DNA of 42,009 nucleotides from Aeromonas caviae (GCF_000819785.1 NZ_CDBK01000005.1:1-42009); one strand, 5' to 3'; shown: positions 27,152-34,180, numbered from the stretch's first letter. The notes: generated by a model not told the origin, from the letters alone. Program-made: numbers and translations.

Positions 27152-27709
27152 CTATGCCTCTCTAATGTGTTTTGCAAGATCAGAAGCAAGCTGAACATAA
27201 GACCGCGCGTCGCTTTCGCTAAGATCAAGCTCTTGTGCATGAGCAGCTTTATTTCTTAGTTGTCTCAACTTATTAAAAACAGAGAGCTGCTTTTCATCAA
27301 TTACTTTACACTGGAGCAGGTATTCTCCAAGTCTTGGCATGTTTTTGAATGCTTCATCTGGAGATCGCCCCCAGAATGAACTCGCTACAGCTACACTTGC
27401 AGACTCAACTTCTAGCCAAGCCTCCATAATTGCCGCACGAGTTGAAAAGGTAACTATATTTAGAAGGTTAGAGGGTGTAGAAGCGATAGATGGAGCCACT
27501 TCCCCTTTTTCCTTTGCTATTGCCTCTACTTCAGCTTTTAGTTCAGACACTTCTTGAGCAAACTCAAGCTCAAGTTCCTTGTATTTCAACTTCCGTAGCA
27601 AAGGTGTAAGTTCAACGATTGGTTTTCGGAGCAGAACAACGAGGACAATAACAGTAACTGGCCACGCCGCCGATTTGATTAGTTCCGATATAAAAGTAAG
27701 AGCGTCCAT
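27152..27709 (-). CDS. Membrane-anchored HEPN-like (DUF4145-like) cassette protein
   Basis: The protein has 185 residues. An N-terminal membrane helix (about 14-30; WPVTVIVLVVLL) leads to a coiled coil (about 35-70) and then a helical domain. That domain contains LRQLRNKAAHAQEL, where R152-NKAA-H157 is an RX4H motif as in HEPN/DUF4145 domains. GAGGT precedes the ATG. The attC site begins 11 bp after the stop, the compact layout of an integron cassette. A membrane-bound RNA-cutting or signalling role is possible but not shown. Confidence 0.65.
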   Translation of the reverse strand: MDALTFISELIKSAAWPVTVIVLVVLLRKPIVELTPLLRKLKYKELELEFAQEVSELKAEVEAIAKEKGEVAPSIASTPSNLLNIVTFSTRAAIMEAWLEVESASVAVASSFWGRSPDEAFKNMPRLGEYLLQCKVIDEKQLSVFNKLRQLRNKAAHAQELDLSESDARSYVQLASDLAKHIREA

Positions 27710-27732
27710 TTAACCTCGATATTTCTAGTATA

Positions 27733-27804
27733 ATTTAACGCCCGCATTTGCGGCTGATTTGGATCGGAGCGAAAAACAAGTCCGGCAACATGCGTTTGTT
27801 AGAT
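27733..27804 (-). repeat. Integron-type attC site (2nd)
   Basis: On the minus strand it starts at ATCTAAC (27804-27798) and ends at GTTAAAT (27739-27733), 72 bp. The start TCTAACAAACGC and end GCGGGCGTTA resemble Vibrio-type repeats. Inner arms CGCATGTTGCCGG and CCGCAAATGCG pair imperfectly. The first box overlaps the TAA stop of the DUF4365 gene. Confidence 0.75.
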
Positions 27805-28788
27805 ATTTTTTAAATACTCACTCTGAATTTTATTTGTAAGTTCAATTCTTTGTATCTCGCTTAGGTTAAATAAGAGCCGCACAAAAGCCTCTTGAGCTGC
27901 ATGCAAGGACTCCGTGCCTTCTATTTTACCTTCAGACTTCAACTTACCTTCTAAATTATGAATGAGTTGAACTAACTCTTTCCCTCTTGAGGTCAGCGGC
28001 GCCATGAATGAAGGTTGTATTTTTCGGTCGTACCAATCAATCATGCAATCCGAGAAATCAACATCGGCTATACGCTGGTGCACAATGAACTTGATATAAT
28101 CAAATAGAAAATCATGCTCAGAATCACCCACGCCGACTCCAAATGGTGAGTTTTGATTATGCAACTCAACTTCTGCTACAGTCATCGCTACATCCATACC
28201 AAAATATAAAGACTGGCATATATTAGTTAAGCCTGCGCAGAATAGGTTTAGATAAGAAACAGGAAATGATGCATTGCTGCTTTTAGTCTTAATCAAATAA
28301 TCCAAAACTTCTTCGACTGCCATAAACTCTTGATCTAACACCGCAAAACCTTCAAAGAGAGTTTGAGCGCTGGTAGTTTGTAGGACATTTGACTTGGGTA
28401 TACTAATTCCCTTTGCATCTGATGGCTTGGCAAGCCTTAATACCTGACGGGCATCTTGCCAGTAACTTAAATTGTCATCTGGATTGTGAATAATTATGAG
28501 TACCGGCAACGGGTATCTTTCCCAATAAAATCGGTGTTTCTCCTCTGGGTGGAATACCCAATCTCTTTTGCTTTCTTTAAAAAAAGATGGGCCTGACTTT
28601 ATTTGAACAGCAATCATCCTTCCCGTTGCGAATCCTTCAGGACTAACATATTCGATCTGACCATCAATTCCAACATCAGCCATTGGGGTTTCACGCCAAA
28701 TCTGGCCAATTTTTGCCATAGCTTCAGCTACAGCATTTACTCCTAACCTTTCTTGAGAGTTAGTCTGATTGTATTTTGGAAAGCTCAT
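27799..28788 (-). CDS. DUF4365 domain protein (predicted nuclease-fold)
   Basis: The protein has 329 residues. The N-terminal 160 residues are a DUF4365 domain of PD-(D/E)xK type: D38-VGID (D42)-GQIE followed by Q62-I-K64 in AVQIKSG. DUF4365 proteins are common in defence islands and often work with other effectors. The C-terminal half is helical and unrecognised. AAGGAAA precedes the ATG. The TAA stop lies inside the attC core, the usual cassette layout. Confidence 0.8.
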   Translation of the reverse strand: MSFPKYNQTNSQERLGVNAVAEAMAKIGQIWRETPMADVGIDGQIEYVSPEGFATGRMIAVQIKSGPSFFKESKRDWVFHPEEKHRFYWERYPLPVLIIIHNPDDNLSYWQDARQVLRLAKPSDAKGISIPKSNVLQTTSAQTLFEGFAVLDQEFMAVEEVLDYLIKTKSSNASFPVSYLNLFCAGLTNICQSLYFGMDVAMTVAEVELHNQNSPFGVGVGDSEHDFLFDYIKFIVHQRIADVDFSDCMIDWYDRKIQPSFMAPLTSRGKELVQLIHNLEGKLKSEGKIEGTESLHAAQEAFVRLLFNLSEIQRIELTNKIQSEYLKNI

Positions 28789-28801
28789 ATTTTCCTTGAT
28801 T

Positions 28802-28870
28802 GCCTAACGCCTAAGTTCATCAGCCTTGCGCGGCTTTATGCGCAAAGTCCGATGGAATTATGGGTTGGGC
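28802..28870 (-). repeat. Integron-type attC site (1st)
   Basis: On the minus strand it starts at GCCCAAC (28870-28864) and ends at GTTAGGC (28808-28802), 69 bp. The inner arms (CATCGGACTTTGCGC and GCGCAAGGCTGATG) pair almost perfectly. Both core boxes fit the attC consensus, so this is the clearest site of the four. Confidence 0.8.
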
Positions 28871-28877
28871 ACCACGT

Positions 28878-29525
28878 TCAAATGCGGTTGCCCTTTGAGA
28901 GATTGCACCGCTCGCAAAGCAGTTGAAGATTGCGAACGGTATTACTGCCACCACGGGAAAACGGAACTATGTGGTCGAAGCAGAGCCTCTCTCGTGTGCC
29001 GCACTCTACGCAGCGCCCACCATCGCGCTGCCACACCTCGCGCTGAACAGCGCGAGGAATCGCCTCACGGCGGGCCAGCGGATTTTTCACTGTAGGCATA
29101 CGCGAGACATCGACAGAGACGGGCGCTTGTGGCTCGGTAGGCTGCGATTTGACCTCGGGCAGAGGCATAGAGTCGCGGAACGCCTTGATGAAGGAAATAG
29201 TGTCTTCCAACTCGGACTCGGTTTTTACCGCCAATTTGAGTGCAGGGAAGCCGCGCCCCAAACCGGGAGAAGGATATGTATTGCTATGGCGCCCGGCTTC
29301 GCCTGGGTATTCAAGAGCAATTTCCGGGACAGGCTGACCATCAGGCGGATATGGCACCCAAATGAAGGCACCTTGCACACGGTTGGGCTGGTCAATCTGG
29401 AGCACGACCCCCATGTCGGGCCTTACGTTCCAGGCGATGACCTTTACTGTTTCACGAGACGGTGTACCGAATTCTCTGGTGATGGCATCAACGGCGCTAG
29501 CCATCAAAGGGTTGCCAAATTCCAT
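28878..29525 (-). CDS. HNH endonuclease domain protein
   Basis: The N-terminal ~110 residues are an unknown domain. The C-terminal HNH/5-methylcytosine-type nuclease (about 150-215) has zinc cysteines C172, C175, C204 and C207, and the catalytic stretch FDHIVPFSRGGSN with H185, then N199. This would make a metal-dependent DNA nick or break. ATG 29525 is chosen; a TTG three codons earlier is too near the AGGAG site, though spacing to the ATG is long. The gene is the first cassette in the array; its attC lies just after the stop. Confidence 0.8.
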   Translation of the reverse strand: MEFGNPLMASAVDAITREFGTPSRETVKVIAWNVRPDMGVVLQIDQPNRVQGAFIWVPYPPDGQPVPEIALEYPGEAGRHSNTYPSPGLGRGFPALKLAVKTESELEDTISFIKAFRDSMPLPEVKSQPTEPQAPVSVDVSRMPTVKNPLARREAIPRAVQREVWQRDGGRCVECGTRERLCFDHIVPFSRGGSNTVRNLQLLCERCNLSKGNRI

Positions 29526-29587
29526 TTGCGTCAATTACTCCTGGGGAAAATGAAGAGAGAGTGATTGTGGTGCCCAATAGTGATTAA

Positions 29588-29626
29588 ATGGAAGACGGAC
29601 ACTAATCCGTTGACAGAGCCTTCCAT
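29588..29626. repeat. Nested hairpin at the outer edge of the cassette array
   Basis: ATGGAAG (29588-29594) pairs with CTTCCAT (29620-29626), and a second stem, CGGA with TCCG, lies inside. It could be a decayed attC or attI-like site. No core box is visible. Confidence 0.3.
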
Positions 29627-29746
29627 ATAACTCCGCCCCATTCTCATCATCGCAAAGTAAAAAATTAATTAAATCATAATATTACCAGTAACCTTTGGCA
29701 GCTAATGTAGTCATTTGACTGCATATTTTTTGCGCTATCATTACTA

Positions 29747-29762
29747 CTGTATAAAAAATCAG
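29747..29762 (+). promoter_or_regulatory. LexA (SOS) box
   Basis: CTGTATAAAAAATCAG differs from CTGT-N8-ACAG in one base. It lies 11 bp before a small open frame at 29773. It suggests that a DNA-damage-induced promoter exists or existed here. Confidence 0.55.
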
Positions 29763-29772
29763 TTGGTCAGCC

Positions 29773-29847
29773 ATGGATACGCCGCCAAACCTACGTACAC
29801 AAATCAGAAAAGTGATGCGTAAGAATCCTACCATACCAGCAGATTGA
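29773..29847 (+). pseudogene. Short open frame after the SOS box, possible gene remnant
   Basis: Reads MDTPPNLRTQIRKVMRKNPT then IPAD and stops. It is basic and helical and has no ribosome site. It may be the 5' remnant of an SOS-controlled gene or a real micro-protein. The family is not recognised. Confidence 0.3.
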
Positions 29848-29946
29848 CACATTTAACATTTGCCATCATCACAGAATGAGCGATTACTCGACGACACTTG
29901 ATTCGCTTTGCGCAAAACGTGCTTGTTGCGCCAGACACTGTGTACA

Positions 29947-30002
29947 TAACCTACTGATAATTCATTAAATTCAGGTGAGGTGTAATACGTCCATTGGGGA
30001 TA
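29947..30002 (+). repeat. Module-boundary element, copy 5 of 5
   Basis: TAACCTACTGATA and GGTGTAATACGTCCATTGGG then GATA lie at the fixed spacing. The copy is in the 735-bp gap between the cassette array and the DUF2787 operon terminator, with no gene downstream on its strand. Confidence 0.75.
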
Positions 30003-30039
30003 CACACCTATCTGCGTTTTCTCCCTCCTCGCTGATGAC

Positions 30040-30083
30040 AAAAAAACAAGCCTCCCAGCCTCGGGCTGGGGATACTTGTTTTG
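30040..30083 (-). terminator. Terminator of the DUF2787 operon
   Basis: CCCAGCC and GGCTGGG (loop TCG) sit inside an outer stem AAACAAG/CTTGTTT. On the minus strand the hairpin is followed by a run of seven T. The 180 bp between it and the DUF2787 stop shows no gene I can support. Confidence 0.75.
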
Positions 30084-30269
30084 TTGTTCTGGTGAGGTAG
30101 ATGAACCCCCGTAACAGTCGAAGGATGGACTAACCTACTGAGCCGTTGACCGCTTTCAAGTTGGGTTAGTACATGGCTCCTTGCCCTGCATGGAAAGGTG
30201 AACACAGCAGCACCACTGCCAGAACCAAACCGCTGCTGGTTCCTGTTCCTCTCCTGTCCGGTGCAACGG

Positions 30270-30689
30270 TTACGCAGCCACTGAGACGGTAAACACGCCC
30301 ATCTGATAGTAACTGACGAAGTTCGACTCCCACATCGTATAGAGCTCCCTGGCCGACGCTGGTCCCATCTGGCCGTAACGGAGCAGGTAGTATTCTTCGC
30401 TCAAAAAGTTGAAGTCGATCTCTTTGACCAACTCCGCCATATCCTCCGGCCCCTGATAGCTAAAGTCCGTCACGTAATCGAACTGCCACTGGTCTTTACG
30501 CTTTAGCAGCCGTATTTCTACCGGATGGAACCCACCACGAACCGGGCCGTAATCCGGGTCTCGGAAGTTGAAGACCAGACTGGATTTTCCCTTCAGCACC
30601 ATTCCAGATCTAACCAGTTCCTGATCCAGAATACTCATCAATGCCTGACTGACAGGCAGGGCAAAATCGCCCGCAAATGGGATCGTCAT
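30270..30689 (-). CDS. DUF2787 family protein
   Basis: A 139-residue soluble protein. The pattern HPVEIRLLKRKDQWQFDYVT then DFSYQG, ELVKEIDFNF and YYLLRYGQMG resembles DUF2787, a family frequent in integrative elements of Vibrio and relatives. The biochemical role is unknown. ATG 30689 is chosen with GAGGTG upstream; the frame is open 17 codons further without support. It is the last gene of a leftward operon. Confidence 0.65.
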   Translation of the reverse strand: MTIPFAGDFALPVSQALMSILDQELVRSGMVLKGKSSLVFNFRDPDYGPVRGGFHPVEIRLLKRKDQWQFDYVTDFSYQGPEDMAELVKEIDFNFLSEEYYLLRYGQMGPASARELYTMWESNFVSYYQMGVFTVSVAA

Positions 30690-30750
30690 AATCACCTCAG
30701 ATTGGTTGTTTGGGGGGCTCACCCTTGGGCAGGTGAGCACTATGCAGGGG

Positions 30751-31356
30751 TTATTCGATGGTAGAAGTTACGGTACAGAGCTCATTGGTTAGCGAACCCA
30801 AGCGCTCAAGGTAATCAGGCACCAGTTCGTGCAGCATCGGATTGCCGTCTCCCTTCTGGATCAACTTCAGACCATCCGAACGCAGAATGGCTGATAAGAA
30901 TCCGGCGTTATTGGCGCTGCCACCATTAAACAGTCGCTTCATGACGCTGGATTTAAACGGCTTGTCTGCGGGCAAGGAGCGCAACACATCGTCAATCGCC
31001 GACAGCGCAATCCACTCCTTGCTATGCAGACCCCCACCCTGATTGCCTGTAATTTTCAGGAACAGCTCGCCACTCTCTTCATGACGACCGATGGCATAGA
31101 AAATCAGCCCTTCTGATCGGGCACTGAGTTTCTCGGCGGTATGGTTGAGCAAGGTGTGTATGGGGGCAGGACCGCCGGGCACGGAGTCTGCGGTGTCGCC
31201 GGGTCCAGGCCTGGCCTTGTCGGCGTCAGCCGCAAGGGCTGGCGAGAGAGGCTCGGCGCAGCCGCTTGCTCCAGATGTGAGAGGGCTCTCGTCGGCTGGC
31301 GTGGTGCTGGCGGGTTTAGGGGTCTCTTCAACGCGGTGTTTACGGGGTCTTGCCAT
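30751..31356 (-). CDS. Hypothetical protein with disordered N-terminus
   Basis: A 201-residue protein. Residues 1-65 are basic then Pro/Ala/Asp-rich and probably disordered. Residues 66-200 form a conserved-looking mixed domain (LIFYAIGRHEESGELFLKIT then NQGGG; MKRLFNGGSANNAGFLSAIL). AAGGAAA precedes the ATG. It lies 61 bp before the DUF2787 gene in the same direction, so they are probably co-transcribed. Not recognised; the second half may be a winged-helix or small DNA-binding domain. Confidence 0.65.
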   Translation of the reverse strand: MARPRKHRVEETPKPASTTPADESPLTSGASGCAEPLSPALAADADKARPGPGDTADSVPGGPAPIHTLLNHTAEKLSARSEGLIFYAIGRHEESGELFLKITGNQGGGLHSKEWIALSAIDDVLRSLPADKPFKSSVMKRLFNGGSANNAGFLSAILRSDGLKLIQKGDGNPMLHELVPDYLERLGSLTNELCTVTSTIE

Positions 31357-31478
31357 GATAGTTTCCTTACAACGTCGTTAGATAACCGGAGATTGCGATC
31401 TCCAGTTCATCGGTAGATGGGTCATAGATAAAGGGTCATAGAAAACGCGATAGCGCGATAGGACCGACTCCATCACTG

Positions 31479-31781
31479 TCACAGTGATCTCATCCGATCC
31501 TTGGCAGATTGACGGTGATGTGACTTAACCGGTAATGCGGCTAATGCCGAGGTGATGACTGATAAGTCATCCAGATAACCGGCAAATGGAATGGGGTCTG
31601 GTACCACGTCGAACGGGTTTACCAGATAAGCCAGCGCACCGATGATGAGCGCATAGCACCAGACCGGCAGATCGCCATCCGTGAGCAGGACATACAAGAG
31701 CACGGCCTTCTCCAGCAGCTCCTTAATCCCCTTGATCTCTTTTAACTTGCGCATGATGTCGCTATGGCTGGGATTACTCAT
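31479..31781 (-). CDS. YkvA family (DUF1232) membrane protein
   Basis: A 100-residue protein with the DUF1232 core YALIIGALAYLVNPFDVVPD then PIPFAGYLDDLSVI. Such small membrane-associated proteins are common in islands; the function is unknown. It starts within the last codons of the upstream gene (8-bp overlap), with GGAGGTG as ribosome site, so the two are translationally coupled. Confidence 0.85.
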   Translation of the reverse strand: MSNPSHSDIMRKLKEIKGIKELLEKAVLLYVLLTDGDLPVWCYALIIGALAYLVNPFDVVPDPIPFAGYLDDLSVITSALAALPVKSHHRQSAKDRMRSL

Positions 31782-32142
31782 GGTGCATCACCTCCAGGGT
31801 GGGAAGCAGCGGTGCATTTGAGTGGATCAGCAGGTAAATTCCCGCCCCCTCATCGTTGAGAATGGCCAGCAGCAGGCGCCAGTCTTCGGATATGGCGAAT
31901 TCTTGCTCCGGGTAACGCAAACCGAACATCACCTGATTCTGGGTATGCTGTGGCATGGCCTGGAACTCATTCACCGAGTCCGTCATCTCGATAATGACCA
32001 GACTACAACCGGTCGTGTCCCAGAATGCCCTCGCCTCCTCTACTGATGAAAAAGGCTCGATAATTTGCTCCATGACCAGTGAGTAAATGTCCGGGTAGGC
32101 CGCGAGCAATGTCTCCTCCGGCCATTCCATACAAGTTTTCAT
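31774..32142 (-). CDS. Hypothetical protein coupled to YkvA
   Basis: A 122-residue acidic soluble protein with no recognised domain. ATG 32142 is preferred, with GGAGAG seven bases upstream; a TTG five codons earlier lies on that ribosome site. The stop overlaps the YkvA start. It is the first gene of a leftward unit that begins after the integrase terminator. Confidence 0.65.
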   Translation of the reverse strand: MKTCMEWPEETLLAAYPDIYSLVMEQIIEPFSSVEEARAFWDTTGCSLVIIEMTDSVNEFQAMPQHTQNQVMFGLRYPEQEFAISEDWRLLLAILNDEGAGIYLLIHSNAPLLPTLEVMHHE

Positions 32143-32157
32143 CGTGTTTCTCTCCAA

Positions 32158-32194
32158 CTAAAAGGCCCTTAAGCACAGATGAACTTAAGGGCCT
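32158..32194 (-). terminator. Terminator of the integrase gene
   Basis: AGGCCCTTAAG and CTTAAGGGCCT form a perfect 11-bp stem with a 10-nt loop, followed on the minus strand by TTTTAG. It separates the integrase from the next operon. Confidence 0.75.
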
Positions 32195-32244
32195 GGGAAC
32201 TGTGACATGTGGACCAACAGCCGATGTGACAGCGCTGTCTGGTT

Positions 32245-32258
32245 ATTAATATCTGTTT
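32245..32258. repeat. 14-bp repeat downstream of integrase
   Basis: ATTAATATCTGTTT is repeated exactly at 33515-33528. The two copies flank the integrase gene and are candidate arm-type binding sites. Confidence 0.6.
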
Positions 32259-32277
32259 ATAAACAATACCTTTTCGG

Positions 32278-33483
32278 TCACTCCGCCTGGATCATAGACG
32301 AGAGACCTTCGCTGATATTGCGACTGCGCTCAGAGGTCAGCTTTGCATACCGCTGGGAGGATTGAATGCTGGCGTGGGCTAGTTGTGCCTTGACGTCATA
32401 CAGGCTGTATTGCCCGGAAGAGACCAAGGCACTGGCGACCGAATGGCGAGCTGTATGGAAGCAGACCTCATCGCGGTCTTCGATACCGGCTTTCTGCAAC
32501 ACCCGTTCATAGGCACATCTGGGTTCACCGATGGGCTTGCCCTGACATCGAATATGCTGGCTCGCGAATACATAGGGATTACCGGCTATTCTGGGGAGCT
32601 TCTCCAGAATATCGATAGCCAATGTGCTCAGGTAAATGATCCGGCTCTTGCCATTCTTGGTCAGGGGTACGAACAGCGTCTTATCCTCCCAGTTCACATG
32701 TTCCCATTTAGCGAGTAACACCTCTGACTTTCTCGCCCCCGTCAGGTAGAGCATCGCGATGAAGCTGCCTGCGGCTTGATTGCGATCCTGCAATGCCACC
32801 TCAATGACCCGTTTCATCTCTTCAATCGATAGGAAACGCGTCCTGGCATTGTCCTCCTTCAACAGCTTGATCTTGGCCGCCTCGTTGGTGTCCAGAATGC
32901 CCCAGCGCACCGCATAGCTGCCCATGGTCTTTAACTGGGCCAATACCCTGTTGGCGGTACTCGGCGCGTAGGCCGTCTGCTGAGGGTTGTTAGGGTGAAC
33001 CATCTCCGATTGCAACTGCAGGACATCCATCGCCTTGAGCTGTCGGTAACGCATGGCCCCAAAGCGTGGTTCGATGTTGTGTTTAAACCGCTGAATGTCG
33101 CTGTTGATCGATCGTTTACCGATGGTCTTGAGGTGCGGCAAAAAGGTCTGCCAGAAGAACTCCGAAAGGGTGGGCTCAGTTTTGTAGCTATCCCGCTCTG
33201 CTACCGGGTCGATGCCTTCTGCCAGCATCGCCTTGTACTTGCGGGCAATGGTCCTGGCTTGGCTCACATCGATATCGCCGAATCGTCCCAAAGCGATGCT
33301 GCGCTTCTTGCCCTGGAGGGTATAGCGCAGTAGGAAACGCTTACTGCCCTGGCTTTTTCCTGACAAGAGTTTTAAGCCAATGACCTCTGTATCGGAGAAC
33401 TCCAGTTCAGTAGCGCCTGCGTCTCGTTGTTGTGCGGGCAAAGCCTTGATGGCTGCATTGGTAAAGCGAAATTTGGTCTGCAT
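32278..33483 (-). CDS. Att-proximal tyrosine integrase (DUF4102 type)
   Basis: The protein has 401 residues: an N-terminal DUF4102 arm-binding domain (about 1-95), a core-binding domain (about 105-205) and the catalytic domain. R251 (TGARKSE), K276 (TKNGK), H343 and R346 (HTARHS), H370 (LAHAS) and nucleophile Y379 (QRYAK) are all present. GGAGGT lies before ATG 33483. Its place next to the right att site and its orientation, reading away from the tRNA, are typical of integrases that insert into tRNA genes. It is the likely enzyme for tRNA-Leu integration. Confidence 0.93.
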   Translation of the reverse strand: MQTKFRFTNAAIKALPAQQRDAGATELEFSDTEVIGLKLLSGKSQGSKRFLLRYTLQGKKRSIALGRFGDIDVSQARTIARKYKAMLAEGIDPVAERDSYKTEPTLSEFFWQTFLPHLKTIGKRSINSDIQRFKHNIEPRFGAMRYRQLKAMDVLQLQSEMVHPNNPQQTAYAPSTANRVLAQLKTMGSYAVRWGILDTNEAAKIKLLKEDNARTRFLSIEEMKRVIEVALQDRNQAAGSFIAMLYLTGARKSEVLLAKWEHVNWEDKTLFVPLTKNGKSRIIYLSTLAIDILEKLPRIAGNPYVFASQHIRCQGKPIGEPRCAYERVLQKAGIEDRDEVCFHTARHSVASALVSSGQYSLYDVKAQLAHASIQSSQRYAKLTSERSRNISEGLSSMIQAE

Positions 33484-33514
33484 AGATACCTCCGATGATG
33501 GGTTAGATCATGGG

Positions 33515-33528
33515 ATTAATATCTGTTT
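33515..33528. repeat. 14-bp repeat upstream of integrase
   Basis: An exact copy of 32245-32258, 31 bp before the integrase start. The rest of the 350-bp gap to the tRNA shows only the terminator at 33771 and purine-rich sequence. Confidence 0.6.
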
Positions 33529-33770
33529 CAAAGAGGATTCAATGCGGGTTTAGGAGGTGGTGAAGAGGAAGGAGTAACGGTGAGCGGCACTTGCTTCAGC
33601 ACCAGAAACAGACCCCGGAAAAGTCCGGAGCAGTAGCCTACCAAACGTCCTTGGCTATGTTGGAAGACTGAGCAGGTTGTTCGCAACGAATTGCAGGAAG
33701 TAGTAAGTCGCTTAGACAAGAAATGGACAAGAAAAGAAAAGTGAGAGAGGGGAAACGCTGGGGAGCAGAA

Positions 33771-33796
33771 ACAAAAACGACGCAATGAAGCGTCGT
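33771..33796 (-). terminator. Element-borne terminator for the tRNA operon
   Basis: ACGACGC (33777-33783) and GCGTCGT (33790-33796) form a perfect stem, followed on the minus strand by TTTTTGTTT. It lies 38 bp after the tRNA-Leu 3' end and inside the mobile element. It replaces the native terminator now at 695-723. Confidence 0.75.
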
Positions 33797-33827
33797 ATCT
33801 GTTTAATCTGTAAGGCTTTTTTCTTCA

Positions 33828-33891
33828 ATTTTAATGGTGCCCGAGGCCGGAATCGAACCGGCACGACGCGAACGTCGAGGGATTTTAAATC
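33828..33891. repeat. Right attachment site (attR): 64-bp direct repeat
   Basis: Identical to 736-799. It covers the 3' two thirds of the intact tRNA-Leu plus seven bases beyond its CCA end, so integration restored a complete tRNA gene. Confidence 0.95.
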
Positions 33892-33921
33892 CCTTGTGTC
33901 TACCGATTTCACCACTCGGGC
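33835..33921 (-). tRNA. leuZ: tRNA-Leu (UAA)
   Basis: An 87-nt class II tRNA with encoded CCA, long variable arm and anticodon TAA in the loop TTTAAAA. It is the last gene of a Gly-Cys-Leu operon and the integration target of the pipolin. Confidence 0.97.
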
Positions 33922-33962
33922 ACCGCAATCGGTATCAAGCTCGCGTGGCGGGCTTGTCAATA

Positions 33963-34036
33963 TGGAGGCACGTTCCGGAGTCGAACCGGACTAAACGGAT
34001 TTGCAATCCGCTGCATAACCGCTTTGCTAACGCGCC
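33963..34036 (-). tRNA. cysT: tRNA-Cys (GCA)
   Basis: A 74-nt tRNA with encoded CCA, anticodon GCA in the loop TTGCAAA, and a T arm with GGTTCGACTCC. The middle gene of the operon. Confidence 0.97.
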
Positions 34037-34070
34037 ATGCAAAAGAGAGGAACTCTCTATTGTCTGAATT

Positions 34071-34146
<76 letters not shown>

Positions 34147-34180
34147 ATCGGTCTGGCTGACTGCCTGACTGTGAGAACGC

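Larger units (their letters stand above)
25772..29578 (-). other. Integrase-less integron cassette array (CALIN-like)
   Basis: Four genes on the minus strand, each followed by an attC-type site, have no intI gene and no recognisable attI. Cassette starts (TTGGGC at 29578, TTAAAT, TTATAC) are complementary to the first core box of their own downstream attC (GCCCAAC, ATTTAAC, GTATAAC). This is the rule for mobile cassettes; the second cassette is only partly complementary. The array is AT-rich compared with its surroundings. Confidence 0.7.
736..33891. mobile_element. Pipolin (piPolB-encoding integrative element) in tRNA-Leu(UAA)
   Basis: The element is bounded by exact 64-bp direct repeats and is about 33.1 kb from repeat to repeat. 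It carries a primer-independent family B DNA polymerase, two tyrosine recombinases and an AlpA-like excisionase. Known pipolins of Escherichia coli also integrate in a tRNA-Leu gene, carry recombinases plus excisionase, and are flanked by direct repeats, so both gene content and site agree. Base composition varies strongly along the element, with AT-rich blocks at 18.7-19.9 and 25.8-28.8 kb. This indicates cargo of several origins. Excision, replication and transfer are inferred from family knowledge only. Confidence 0.9.

Noticed and set aside
28923..29564. 213-aa + strand frame
   Set aside because: It is antisense to the HNH gene, whose motif is unmistakable.
2144..30002. Five boundary elements as sigma-70 promoters
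   Set aside because: Spacing between the TGAT and TAAnA blocks is about 23 bp, and copies 2 and 5 face no gene on their strand.
2144..30002. Five boundary elements as attC sites
   Set aside because: They lack complementary outer core boxes and an internal long stem, unlike the four sites at 25.8-28.9 kb.
30008..30205. 65-aa minus-strand frame
   Set aside because: It lies across the terminator hairpin and has no ribosome site or recognisable domain.
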